Shown here in pieces: positions 43,075 through 56,428 of a stretch of DNA of 64,000 nucleotides. Under the pieces are notes generated by a model that was not told the DNA's origin, did not search any database, and saw only the letters and a list, made by a program, of their open reading frames with translations. How positions within the stretch are numbered: the stretch's first letter is position 1; each line of letters opens with the position of its first letter. The stretch comes from Kryptolebias marmoratus. Lineage: Eukaryota; Chordata; Actinopteri; Cyprinodontiformes; Rivulidae. The DNA lies in assembly GCF_001649575.2 (NCBI RefSeq), contig NC_051440.1, positions 17,820,977-17,884,976 of the forward strand. Reading direction: 5' to 3'. The position numbers and the translations under genes were made by a program.

Positions 43075-45227
43075 AAAAAAACAAGGCTTATAATTTATTT
43101 ATTTACATACATAGAAAATTCAAACGACCGACAAGTTTGTTTTGTTTTTTTCCTTTTTAAACGGTTTGATTCTTGACAAGAACAGACAGACGGCAGTACA
43201 TTTTGTTTCTGTTTTTCTTTTAAATACAAACTACAAAAAAACAAATAAAAGCAGAAACGTACAACAAAGTAGGCTGAGGCCCCTTAGTCAGCTCTGTGCT
43301 CCCCAATAAAGAGTCGAGAAAAAGAGAAGATGAGACGTTTAAGGCAGGGGATGGGACACAGGCCAAAGTAAAGGGGAAGAAAAAACACTTGAATGATCGT
43401 TTCTGAGGCCAGCTGTGAGGAGCTAAAGGGACACAAATACACCTCCGTTCAAAAATAAAACACCGTCTTCCAACTCCGGCTGTGTCTTTGGTTCATCCGA
43501 CACCCTTTAATAATGGATCTGTTAGCGGGAATTAAGGTTTGAAGGTGGCGTTTTTAGATCTACACCGAAAAAAAGCCCATTTTTGTCTCACAACAGCAGG
43601 AGTTGGAGACTTCTTTTTATCCACCAGGCTAAAAAAAAATAAAAATAAACCAAAAACAAGACATGGGACTCTCAGGATAACGTCACCATTTGATAAAAAC
43701 TACCAGAAAAGTACTCTCCCATCACATGGTTTGAAACATCGGCAACACACATTTTATTTTTTATTATTATTATTTTCGATTGATTTTTTTCCCCCTCAGT
43801 TCCTGTTGAAAACACTCATTCGGTTCAGAGCAACTCGCTCTTCAAGGTTCTGTGCAAACATTCGATGCATATTGATACAGTAAACTTCTCAATAGTATAT
43901 CATATTTATTTATATATCTCCATAGAACATAGACTTTCTGCGAGTTATGGCAGTACTGTCACGCACACACGCTTTGTCCAAAAGACAAAAGTAGACACAA
44001 AAGACGACTGCACTGCTTTTGACTTTTCAGTGTTTCATTTTTTTTTTGTTATTTTTAAAAGAACGCACATCACCTTCCACGTAATTACCTTTATTCAGTT
44101 ACTGTACGCGTTAAATGTTATTTACAAACTGATCTTAAAAAGTCAAAATCTGCCAAAAAGGGTGACTTTCATTTTTCTCTAAATGTCAATGCACTTGGTA
44201 ATTAAAAACTCAAGCCCTGAATGTTTCAAAATAAAATCAAACGGAGGCATCGGAACATACGAAACAAAAAAGGTTTTGTTTTTTTTTTCTTTTGGATCCG
44301 GTAAATAAAACGAACTGTGTGGGCTTTAAGTAACTCTTGTAGAAACTTTGGATGAGAATCAGTTAAATTCTTACGTCATGCCATAGCACCAGGATCACAG
44401 AGAAATTAAAGATCCCCCGCAGTAGGTCCAGTACTGATCTCTGTGCATGCTCCAAGGCCACGAGAACGTTCGAAAAAACAAACATTGCATACATCATAAA
44501 CAAGTGGCTGTTGTGTGCAAAACCGTCTCGAAACAACAATAAAAGCCGCGTCTTTCCTAAATCCTTTCGGCTGTCGAGAACAAAACGAAAATCTGATCTT
44601 TGATCAAAGGTCGGACCTTGATCCCCCCTCTAATGCCGACGGCCCGAATCGTCGCGGCGCCGGAACGTTTCGGGAGTGCGTCGCGCTCGTTTGGTCGTTT
44701 AGGCGGTGCTACGACATTCGGTAACACCGGCTAAAGCAGGCGTCTACACGGCTCCACCTGTGAGCTCAGCTCCTCCCTGCTTCCCTTCAGGTGTAGCAGC
44801 TCCCCGGAACCATCAAGACAAGAAGTGCTTTTCTGTCCCACAGGTGGAATCAGTGCACCCGTTTGAACCTGAAAGGGTTTTTTTGGGGGGAGGAAAACGA
44901 TAAAAGGCGTTTTTTGCTCTGAGGCAGAGGAACGTTAGCAGGACAACCTTTTTCCTCCCGTTGCACCTGTGAGAAAAGGTATTTTTCCAAGTTTACTAGA
45001 AACAAAAATCAGATTTTCTGCATGGAAACTTCTACCCATGTGCTTTAGCTCTTCCTCTCATTTTCCCTCACAGCAACACACGGGACTGAAAAGCACTGGT
45101 GGTCCTGAGAGTTCGATGCAGGGTTTGTAAGAGCGCAGAGAGGAGGAGGCAGGCGGGACTTCTCCTTTCGTTTGGACGGAGGTAGGGCTTTCTGGGCTCA
45201 GCCTGGTCGTGTCTGAGGTCAGGTCTG
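43075..45227 (-). other. erc1: Probable erc1 3' UTR (about 2.1 kb)
   Basis: Downstream of the erc1 stop on the minus strand there is no further splice-compatible coding sequence. Two overlapping AATAAA signals on the minus strand occur at 43099-43094 and 43103-43098, just before an A/T-rich stretch. Earlier candidate signals (for example in the T-rich region near 43750) could give a shorter form. Long AT-rich 3' UTRs are usual for this gene family. Confidence 0.45.
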
Positions 45228-45365
45228 TCAGCACGACTCCTCCAGGGCGTTGACGACCTGTTCCAGGATGTCCGGGCAGTAGTCCGCGATCTGCTGGAGG
45301 ACCAAGTTGGCGTACTCCTGCAGCTCCCCGCTCTCCTTCTCACACACCTCCAGCTCCCGCTCCAA
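45228..45365 (-). CDS. erc1: erc1 terminal coding exon of the long form
   Basis: The acceptor is TTTGCGTCCAG|TTG (AG at 45367-45366). It encodes LERELEVCEKESGELQEYAN, then LVLQQIADYCPDILEQVVNA and LEESC-stop (TGA at 45230-45228). This is the end of the long (A) isoform. The final residue is Cys where human has Ser. Confidence 0.93.
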   Translation of the reverse strand: MERELEVCEKESGELQEYANLVLQQIADYCPDILEQVVNALEESC

Positions 45366-48300
45366 CTGGACGCAAACAAAAAACAAGAATTAGCTCCTTC
45401 CATTCCACCCTTGTTAAAAGGCAGCTTTTCACACTAATTGAACAGAGGGGCAGAAAAATTAGGATTGAAAACAACAAAATCTATTAAACATTTAGAGGAA
45501 TCAGCACCAAAACGCTCCTGGACTTTTAAAAGTACTCCTTATGGTTTTGTATTTGACACTATATTAATACTGATCTTTTAGTTTTCTTTAAATATATTGA
45601 AGTTAAAGTTTGTAAAGTTATTATCATCGTGATTTTAAATAATAAATGCTGTATTTAATTAACTCTCATGCCAGAGTTTTTGAAAGGAAAGTTGCCGCCA
45701 TTTTGGACAAATTAAAAAATAAATAAATAAAAAAATAACAATTTGCAAACTCTTCTGTGATGTAGGAAAATGTCACCCTCAGAATATGTTCTGTGAACGA
45801 CTCTCAGCTACTACCACATCTAATTTGAACTTAATATATGTAAAACTGACTGCGTTATAGCCATTTTTGTGTAGGCCAACGTGTAGCTGCGGCGGCCATC
45901 TTGAATTGGATTGATACCAAAGATTAATCAGATGTAGATGTACATTTACTGATTAATTTCTGGAAGTTTTAATAAAATCTGACAGGTGGTTCATGAGATG
46001 TTTTGGTCACAGACAGAAAAACCTTTGTCACCTTAGGCTTAGTATAAATATTTCTATTTATATAATCCACACAGCCTCAAACATGACTATTTTAATTTCA
46101 TTAACCTGTTATCTATATAGTCCATTAGGAAAGTGTTCTTCATTCATAAAAACGTCCCCTACGTGCTGTCAGGTGTGGAGGTGTGTGGGCGGGGTTCGAT
46201 GGTCACCTGTTGAGCGCTCTTCTTCAGAAGCTCCTCCTCCCAGTCTTCGGGGTCGCTGTGGTGGTAGTGAGACGGAGGCGTGAGCTGGCTGAGGATGCCG
46301 GGGTCTCGATCGTGGCAGAGGTCCGTCAGGTGGGCGATGTAGAGTTTGAGTTTGCTGCGGTTCTGGGACAAGGCTAGAAGAGGGGGTATCATCTGCAAAC
46401 GAGGGAGGCGGGAAGATAAATGAGCCGAAGCAGTTTCTTCAAGGTTAGACTCTTTAAAAAAGGGTAAAGAGCGGAAGAGCTGGGGTCCAGTTTGAATGTC
46501 TGAACATAATGAAAACACCACCACCAGCACCTACATGCACATCAATCTGCCACTCTCTCTTTTTAAAGAGCTGTAGGCACAGTTTTACATTCAGTGTCAT
46601 CAGAAACTGAAGTGAAGCATTCATATCACAGAAGTGGCATGCAATGTTTCGGGTCATAAAACTCCTGGCCGTGCATGCAAACACGATCAAATCCACAAAA
46701 AATACGATACGACGTTCAATGGCGTGAAAGAAACCACAAATGGCTGAAGAATAAAGACGCATGCCAGTGATGAATGTGACGGGCTCGGCTTTGTTTAAAC
46801 ACTAGCTCACCCTTCGGAGCAAAATGGCTGTGAAAGAGGGGGAGGGCAAAAGGGCCGGCTACGCCCAAATACCCTCCTCGTCATCCTGTTAGCCGCAAGG
46901 CGAGCCAGGCGCAGCGTTAGGAAGGAAACTTTGGTTAGTGGAGAATTGTGCACCTTCTTTAAACAGCTTCTATGAGTTTATCTTGGTTTCTTTTTTGTTA
47001 TAGTGGCAAAAATGATCCTGAATTAGTCTGGAGGTGTGCGGGATAACTGGACTACCTGATCTGGAGAGGGTTTGTGGTTTGTCTGGTCAGGAGCGGTCCT
47101 CAGATGGTCGTCTTCGTAGTTGTCGGCCATCAGCTTCATTCTGTTCTGTGTCTGAAAGGTCGAGACAGCTGGAGGTTTAGAGGGCAAGACTAAAGGAGGA
47201 GCCTTATGGATGCTGAGGGTTTGTTCCACACACAAATATTTGCAGAAAATTAAAATTAATGCCCACCCGTGGCATACCCTAAAAAACTGAGGTCTTTGAA
47301 AAATAAACAAAGTAAAAGCTGAACTTGTCGTCTTATGTCCCAGAATCAATGAGCAACCGAACGCAGTGAAGATTATTCGTATATACACAGTTTCTTTTGA
47401 ATATTTCTGGAAACAGGTGCATGTAGATTAACACAGTTGTGTGCTACAGGTCCTGATCCAAATCTGATAACATTAGCATTACCTCTGATCACAACTGCAT
47501 GATTTTATTGTGTCTTTTAATATCGTGTCTGCTTTTATGTTGGATGATGTAAGGTCACCTTGAGTGTCAAGAAAGGCGTCTATAAATAAAATGTATTATT
47601 ATTAATATTATATAATGTTGTGTTTTGTTTGGCTATTTGATTTGGAACATTTTGTACACACTAGAAGAGGAAGATGTAATTTATTACAACACAAGTTAAA
47701 ATAGCATCAGTTTGTAAACAGCTGGAAGTCTCAGGTGACGCGTCAATGAAACGCTAAGGGTGCTGGGTATTTAGGTTTTCATATCACTGTATCAAAACTG
47801 ATATGACTGCTTTAAAATTTCAATTGTCGAGCTAAATCTCAGCATTAAAGGAAAAGCTGAAGCCTTTTTGTGGGGCCATGATGGATCCAGCTGTGCGATT
47901 TGTCTGACTGATAGAAACAAAGAGAAGCAGCCTGACTTCAGCTACATCTGGATGCAGACGACACTCCATGTCTTTTCCATCTACTTTAAACTTCAACACA
48001 GAACACACAACAAGCTCTGCGTCTTTGACATGTAGGAACAATATGAACGTTTGCACTCGTGGCAACCCTCCCCGAGCAGCTGTCATTTTTTAAAAATCGC
48101 GCCCTTTTTGAAGACAAGACGTCTCTTCCCAACCTGCTGCTTGAGCTGCTGCACCAGTCGGTCCTTCTCCCTCTTCAGCTGAGCCACCTCCTCCTGAGTC
48201 TTCTTCTTCTTAGAAGACGACAGCTCCAGCAGAGCAATGTTAGCATCCTTCTCGCTGATGGCGGCCAAGAGAGCCTCCTGCCTGATTGTTTGAGACGACA

Positions 48301-48633
48301 CGACATCAACCACACGAGTAAAACGGCTCAAGTAGCATTTATTATTTATGGCGCAACATCAGGGAAAGCCAGAATTGGATGACATTTTACAAGATTACGG
48401 GAGCAATCAATAATCTAAAGTCGATGCTGCCCTGCTGTGTGTGTGTGTGTAAGTGTGTGTGTCTTACTTCATCTCCAGCACCTCCTCCAGGTGTTTCCTG
48501 CGCTCGGCTCTCAGGGTCGTAAGGTGGGCTTCTTTCTCACACAGAGACTGCTGGGTAGACGCCAGCTTGGCCCTCATGGACTCGAGCTCCTGTTTCACCT
48601 TCTCCATGGCACCCAGGAGCTCCTCCATCTGGG

Positions 48634-48667
<34 letters not shown>

Positions 48668-51600
48668 AACAATTCAGTGATAAATAAAAGCCAAGTACAT
48701 ACAAATCCATCAGTGAAAGTGTCAGGTTTTGTTTTAAATAAAAGACACTTTCACTGGCCGGTAAATGTGATCCGCACTAATGAATGGGAAGGGCAGCTGA
48801 ATAAAGTTTTAATTACCTGCTATTTACTTTGAAAAAGGCACTAAATAAAAGCACAAACAATTGCACAAGTAGTGCTTTATCGTCTGGAACCTCTCATTTT
48901 ACTTTTGAACACGGCTGAGCAAACCTTTAAAAAACAACAACAAACGAATAAAAACGTGACGCAGAGCTGAGCTACAAAAAATGTAAACTGGTATATTTTT
49001 TATTTAGCCAGGACTACAGATCAAAAGACTGTTCCACGCCTCTACAGATTGGATGAACAGAACTCTGAACGGGAAAGGTGCCAGACACACAAAAAGCAAA
49101 TAAAGAACAAGCTCTCTGGTGCTCATATAACCCCCAAATTATATACCAATGTGTGTTTTAATCACAAATGATTAATCCTCAATAGCCAATTGGCCTTTTA
49201 TGAATATTATTTCCCAAGCAAACAGCAGGTAAAGGTAAACCCATGACAACTACTTGGGCTGGAAACAACACAAACACTTCTTAAAAACATGCAGTCTGAA
49301 CATCAATCTGTCCACAGCCCCGATAAATACCAAAAATATTTGCAAACATTTAAATTGCAGGGCCGTTGCACGTGGCTGCATGAATTGTAGAAGCGTTGCT
49401 TTTATTGTGTCCACCCTCTGAAAGCGCTGAGGGTCACTGATGAAGATTACACATACTGGACTCATACCTTAGACCACTTAAGGTGGGAGAGGTTGGACTC
49501 ATGCATTGGTTTGAATGAGTGCTTCTGAAAGGCGGTTGTGTAGCAGAAAGAAGACAAGAGAGAAAAACGACAAGCAAAGATAAAAAAAAACTGAGGGCGG
49601 GAGGAGAAAAAAGGAAGTGGCCAGAAAAAGAGGAGGCAGGACACAGAGAGAGAAGGAGCAACACCACAACAACTGGCAGCCAAAAAGGGATTGAGAAAGA
49701 ATTTCAATGCCTGAATACAGGAAAGTTTAATATACATGTACTGTAGTAGCTGTTGAATGGTTCATTTCTGCCTTGACATGCATGTGTGTGTGTTGGTGTG
49801 TGTTTTGGACCTGTTTCTCCTGCAGCGACCGGGCTGCCTCCTCCTGGGCCAGCACCATCTCTCGCTCAGCTGTGATTTGAACGCTCTCTCTCAGGGCCTC
49901 TTCCAGCTCTTCGATGCGCTCGGCTTTCTGACGCAGAGTGTCCTGCAGGCGGCAGACGTTTCCCCTCGTTAGACACCGACCCCATCGCAGCAGCAGCAAA
50001 GGAAAATTCACTCGGGAGGCCTCACCTTGACCTGCTGCGACGTTTCGGACAGGTTGTCCTCCCTCTTCCTGGCCTCCTCCATGAGCCGAGCGTTCCTGCT
50101 CTTCTCCACCTGCTCCTTGTGCTTCAGTGAGGCCACTTTTTTCGTCTGGTCCTTCGTCTGCCTACAGGTGCACCATTTAAGTCATTACATACTCCACTTT
50201 GACCAGGAGGACACGTAAAGCGACGGTAAATTCATTTTTTATTCAAAGCTATAGACACAGGGCTAATAAATGCAAGGAAACATTTAGTGATTCCTAACGC
50301 AGTTAGCTTCCTGATCTCAGTGGAAGGAAGACAAATCTGTTCATTTTGGTCAGTTTGCCTGTTAGTATTCTTTAGGAAAAACTGCATAAAAAAAACATGA
50401 CACCTTGTGTTAACAGCAGAACACAGATGCTGCAAAATTATGTAATTTAAAGTGCGCTGATAAACTATGTGGAAAACAAAAAATGTTGGTTTTAACTAAA
50501 TATGGTCAGTTGTGAACAATTATCTAACCATGATCGCAGTTATTTGAAACAGTTGCAGTTTCTCCCTAAGACCCAGGAAGATAATTAAAGGTCTGTTCAG
50601 ACTAAATGTGGACAGAGATAAGATCCCGTGACCCTCTGAAACACTGGTTACAGCTACAAGCCTTAGACAGGAATTCACACAAATGATTGACTCTACAGGG
50701 TCAAATCTCAGATTTCACTCAGGGTGAAAGATCGAAAATGAAGAAGAAAGCAAAAGAGGAACTGAGAGTCTGAACAGGAACAGGAGAGTCAAGAAAAAAT
50801 AAAATATAATAACTGACTGCTTGCAGCAAACGTAGTTTAAAGAAGAATAAAAGGTGAAGAGAAAGGAGAGGGGAGGAAATGTAAGAAGGACAAAAGGAGG
50901 AGGGGGGCAGTTTACAGGTGAATAGAAAAGAACATTTACTAACCTGGAGGCCAAACTGGAGGGAGGAATTTCCAGCGCAAAGACGGGAAAGCAGTAAAGA
51001 GAAAAGGAGACTCGGGCTCAGAAAGTGAGCGAGTTTAAAGAACAGGGGAGAGGGGAGAGGGCTCATCCACTTTTCTTTAGACTTTACCAGCATCAATCTG
51101 TTTGAGTATTCAGACATTCAGAGTATAATAGATACTGGCTCTGAAATGAGACATAACTTTGATGACTCAAGAACCTGAACTATAACTTGTACTAATGTTC
51201 TCAATTCAAGAACATTACCATGTTTTACGTCACAGTTGTGCATGATCGAAAAACTGCAACAAGCTTTTTTATTATAGGTGTACAGTTTTACTGTTAAAAA
51301 ACACTCCATGTCTGAGAAATGTTAGATTCCTCTTAGATAAATCTACATTTTTCTTTCTGTGACATGAATTCTGAAGCTGGAATTAACAAGCCGCTTTCAA
51401 AGCAACACGAGTTAAATGTCAAATGGCAGATGGCCAAATTAAACATGCGGCAGGCACATACGACACGAGCTTATTTATGGAAAATATGCATCATGTGGTC
51501 GTCAGCGAGTAGACGTGGTGGCTGATGATCCCACCGCAGGCTCTTCACTGAGTGACACAATGAACAGAGAAATTTGTTCTTCTCAAAAGAAGAGAAATCT

Positions 51601-54600
51601 TGACCGGACTCTGTGATCCGAGACAAAAATGTGGACCTACATCATCCCTGTTTTCATACTTTATACGTCTGGGTTTTTTTTATGCACGCCGACGGTGTCC
51701 ACGATTAAACCCACCTCTCCAGCTCACTGATCTTTTTGTCCTTGTCGTTCTTCTCATTCTCCATTTCCCGAAGTATCTCAAGGAGGCGGTCCACCTCAGC
51801 CTGGGCCTTCCCAGAATCCTCCTTGTGGCGGGCCACTTCTTGCTCCAGGTTCCTGATGCGTTCAGCCAGCTCTGTGTTGGCTTGAGCTTCCAGTGCTGCA
51901 TTTTGAGCCTGACAAGCAACAAAACCTTTATTAGAAATCCCTCAGGGGCCAGCAGGCACAAACAAGACAAAGCAATATATACATTAAAAAAAAGACTATT
52001 TATATGCAATTTGTTATTGCACCCTCTTTAGTTGGTTCTCCAGTTTTAGGCCCTCCTCCCTCTTCTGCTCCAAGGCGATCTCCAGACTCTTGAGTTTGGT
52101 ATCTTTCTTCAGTCCTGAAGAGGCCAGGGACGAGGCGTGCTCCTTCAGGTCTAACAGAGAGGTCTGCACAGCAAAAAAAAGATGTTACAGCTGGTCAAAC
52201 TAACAAAACATGAAAGTAAGAAAACAGAAAATACGTTGGATCTATAAAAATAAAGGCGTCAGGACTAATCAGAAAGTTAGAACAACTTGAGGCTTAATTC
52301 TGACAACATTTTAATGGATTCCTAGAATCAGGCCACCTCTCTGTCTGACAGGTCTCCCTGCAGTAAGCTCAGTTTCTCCTTCAGCTCCTTCAGTTCCTTC
52401 TTGGAGCAGTCCAGCTCCTCCGTCTTCTCTCTGTCGTCTCGATCTCGCTGCTCCTTTAGACGCTCAATGATGCGCTCCTTTAAAAAAACAAAACAAACAG
52501 TTACAGAAGATGTGTCGAAACAAAAAGAACAGCAAAGCAGCTCGACACAAACGCTGAAATGCCGACATGTCAGACACTTGTGCCGACGGAGCTTTACCTT
52601 TTCTGAAAGCGACTCCTCCAGCGTTGTGAGCGCGGTATCCGTGTTGGAAGTGTCGGCCTGCAGGGACTTCACTCTCTCCTTTAAGCTGCTCATCTGCTTC
52701 TCCTTGTCCCGGAGTTGTTCCTGCAGGTTCTCAATCTGTGGCGCAAACACAGCACCCCATGACATGCGCCGCAAAGCCAGTTCACAACTAACTTTAAAAA
52801 GGAAAAGAAAAAAAAAAGTTCTTTGTCCACGTTACCTTTTTCTGGAGCACATTAATTTTGCGCTCCTTAACGTCCAGCATATCCTTCAGGTCGTGAATTT
52901 CCCCATTCAGGGTTCCCTTCTCCTCGGACATTTCCTGTATCTGCTTGCTCTTCTTGTTCAAAGTCGCCTCCTTCTCTTCCAGACGCAGACGTAAGGCATC
53001 GACCTGGGAGAAACCGGGCAGAAAACAAACACAAATCAGAAATGCCTTCTGCAACACTATGTAGGACTTTTTTTTTTAAAAAAACAAAAACTGAAACACA
53101 TTGGTTGACGTGACGTAACATCACAGCTTTTTCTTGCCGCACCTCTGTCTGTAAGATAGCGGCGCGCTGCTCCTTGGCGGTGAGGGATTCCTTGAGGACT
53201 TCAATATGTTGCTTGCTGTCTGAGAACTGGTTAGTTAGCGTCTCCAATTTAGTCTGCAAGCCGAGCAGCTCCGTGTCCTTCCTGGAGAGGTCTTGTTTTA
53301 CCTGTTCCATCTGAAAAACGTGACAAAAAAACAATCCGAGTCATACTTTTTCTAACTATAACATTTAGGACCAAATGAACTCGTCTCCTGTTGCCTCCGA
53401 CCTTGTTTTTCATGAACTTGGTGTGACTGCGGTACACCTCCATCTGCTTCATCTCCTCCTGACGTTCCTCGCAGCTCAAAAGTCCGTTGGACTTCATCAT
53501 AAGCAGCTCCTCCTCCATGTCCCTCATGTTGCGCTCCATAGAGTTGATTTTTGCATCCTGGCGTTAACAGAAATAGGTCGACAGTTATTGCACGGCGTCA
53601 AGAAAGACAATACGCACACACACACACACACAGCACACAGGTAAATCCTCACCTTCATGTCAATAACAGTCTGTAAAGCCTTTGTTTTGGTGGATTCGGG
53701 AGTTCCTTCGTATCGGCGATGAAGCTCCTGTTGAATCAGACATTGAACAAATGGTAGTTGTATACAATACATGGATTACAGACAACTTGGTCGTAATCTT
53801 TAGATTTAGAACAGCTGAAAAGGTCATTACCTCTCTGAGTGCTGTGATCTCTCTGTCTCTCTGGTCCAGTAGACTCTCCAGGTGATGCCTGTGCATTTCT
53901 GCGTCGGCCAGTCTCCTGGTCCTCTCCTGGTCCTCCTCCGATGCTTTGGCAGATGGCCCTGAGACAGCAAAGGCATATATGTTTGTTTAAGTGAAGAAGC
54001 AGGGAGAAGGATTTCATAGTTTTGAAGTTAAGAGATTTAGAAGCCCAAATGTTAAGCAGCACGGTTTTAAGCTTAACATAAGTGACACATTTAGGAGACA
54101 AAACCTTAACACTTTTTTTTTTAGATTTCCTCTAAAATTAATGTAAAGTCCCTAGTGTTTTGGGTCTTCCAAGTCCAAATGATGGAAGTGATTTGGAAGA
54201 AACCAGTGTGACGGCTTCAAGTGTTTAGAAACCTGAGGAAGGTGGCTCAGGGCTGGCGTCTGTAGAATGTTAGGCCTACAGAAAGCAACCATGAGGAGTA
54301 AAGACTTGCAGTGGTTTCACGAGGCTGACTGTGAGCCCTTCTCTAAACGTAAGACGTGCAACTTTAATGAACTCGATCTGTTATACAAACAGCATTCTGT
54401 CATTGACCATTTTTGTGTAAATATTCCTCTAAATAGAATTTAAAAATACCAGCAGCAGAGTAAGTTGGGAGACTTCTGTGAGACTGGAAGAGTCATTTAT
54501 AATTAGAGTTCTCCTCTGAATAACATATAAAGTCAATTCATCTTAGTATATCAAGCATGCAGCCATTTCCTCAATCATACCAACAGACAGATCAGCAGGA

Positions 54601-56390
54601 AGTATAGTTAAGGAAAACAAAGCATTAGATCAGATTGCATAAATTTGATCATGAATTTATTTGGCTAGAAACCTGTTCGTTTAAACTGATCAACTAAATG
54701 TGAATTTGCTTGTCCTCAAACCTGCCTTTGCTCTGCAGCATCTCCAGGAGTTTTTTGATGGACTCGTCTCTGGCTACCAGGGTCTGCTTCTGCGTGTCAA
54801 TCCGCAGCTCCATCTCCTCCAGTGTCTTTCTCAGCAGGAAGAGCTCCTTGACCTGCCTCTCGTACTCGGCCTGCAGCCGCCGGTAGTTCTCCTCCGTAGG
54901 TTCAGACGTCAGGGCCAGGTCCCTCCCTTGACTGGCAGGGTCTTGCTGGAGCAGCTGGTTCAGGTCTCTCTGGATCCTCAGCTCATCTTGAAGGGCCTGA
55001 ACGGTCATCTGCAGATGCTGCGGAGACACGGGGAGGGGGGGGACACTTTCACTTGCTCTGATCTCTGTTTACAAGGAAGTGATTTACACAGGGGTGCACA
55101 AGGTGAAAGGTATTGATTGCTTGAAGGACACACGATGTGAAATCCCCCTCTGCTTTGTGGGAACAGTCCCTGGGAGAATACAGTTTCACAGCCTGTTAAT
55201 AAAAATCCTTTTCTAATCATAAATTAAAACTAAGCACCGTCCGGGCCGATGCAGCCACAACGGGCAAGCCTCACGGACAGTGTTACGTTTCATGCCCTGA
55301 GAAACGCAAGTGGAGAAACACAATCGGCCCAGTGTAGTGTTGCATTGTTTGTGGCATCTGACGCCACAGCCACTTGGCAGAGCTGCTGTGAGACAGCAAC
55401 AGAAGGCCGTGTTACACTCTGGCCTGAACCAGCTGGGAGCGTTTTCAAAAGACAGAACAAAGAGAGAAGTCAGTGTCTGCCTTCATTTCTCTCTCTCTCT
55501 CTCTGTCCTCCAGCCCCCTCCCTTTCCTGCCTTTGTCACACACACCCCCTCCCCCCTCCTCCTCCACCAGAGCACACACCATTCTCCTCCTTCCTCACTC
55601 CGGTCCCATCTCCTCCTTCCGATCCTCTCACCTCTCCTCTCACCAACCATCCCTTTCTATCACCCTCTCCACCCCGTGACTAAGGCTGACTCACTGCTGT
55701 GACTGCACCGAAACACTCCTCCTTCCCTCCAGTACACCTACAGGCAGATACATGAACAGAAACACACACATTCATCTTCACCCCCACCCCACACACACAC
55801 ACACACACTCCCCATCTTCTCACTCTCACTGCCGGAGGAGAGAGAACAGTCAGGTGCCTGAGAAAATAACACGCAGAAGAGGCGATGCGCTACCTAAGCT
55901 CATCTAAACACAAAGTTTATTATTTTATCTGTGTGACAAAGGAGTAAATAATTGTTGTGCTCCAGCTACAACCTTTAATGATAATGGTTTAATCTGTGTT
56001 TCTGTGCAGGTGTTCATGTGTCTGTCTGTTACCACAATAGCTACAGAACCGCTGGATGATTTTCGATGAAACTTGCACAAACCAATCACTGAATATACGT
56101 CTATAACTGATTGGCGCCACGGCCAACTGATCCTACAAAACGTCAAAAAGGTTATAATGCAGAGAGTTTTACAGATGCAGAGTTAAAATTTGATCTGGGA
56201 GTAGATTCACGACACATAATGCGATGCATAAGATGATCTTGGTCTAAAACTCTGGGGTGAAAGGCTGGCGATATGCATTTCTTAATGTAGGAAGCCAATT
56301 TGCACCAAAATTACATGAGGCAACAGCAGTCACAGTCGCTGAAGAACCACCCCGTTGTGGGAGTCTGGAAAAGGCTGTGGCCATAAAATC

Positions 56391-56428
<38 letters not shown>

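Noticed and set aside
54722..54723. Canonical GT donor for erc1 exon 3
   Set aside because: It shifts the frame and stops early. The GC donor four bases away restores the family sequence.
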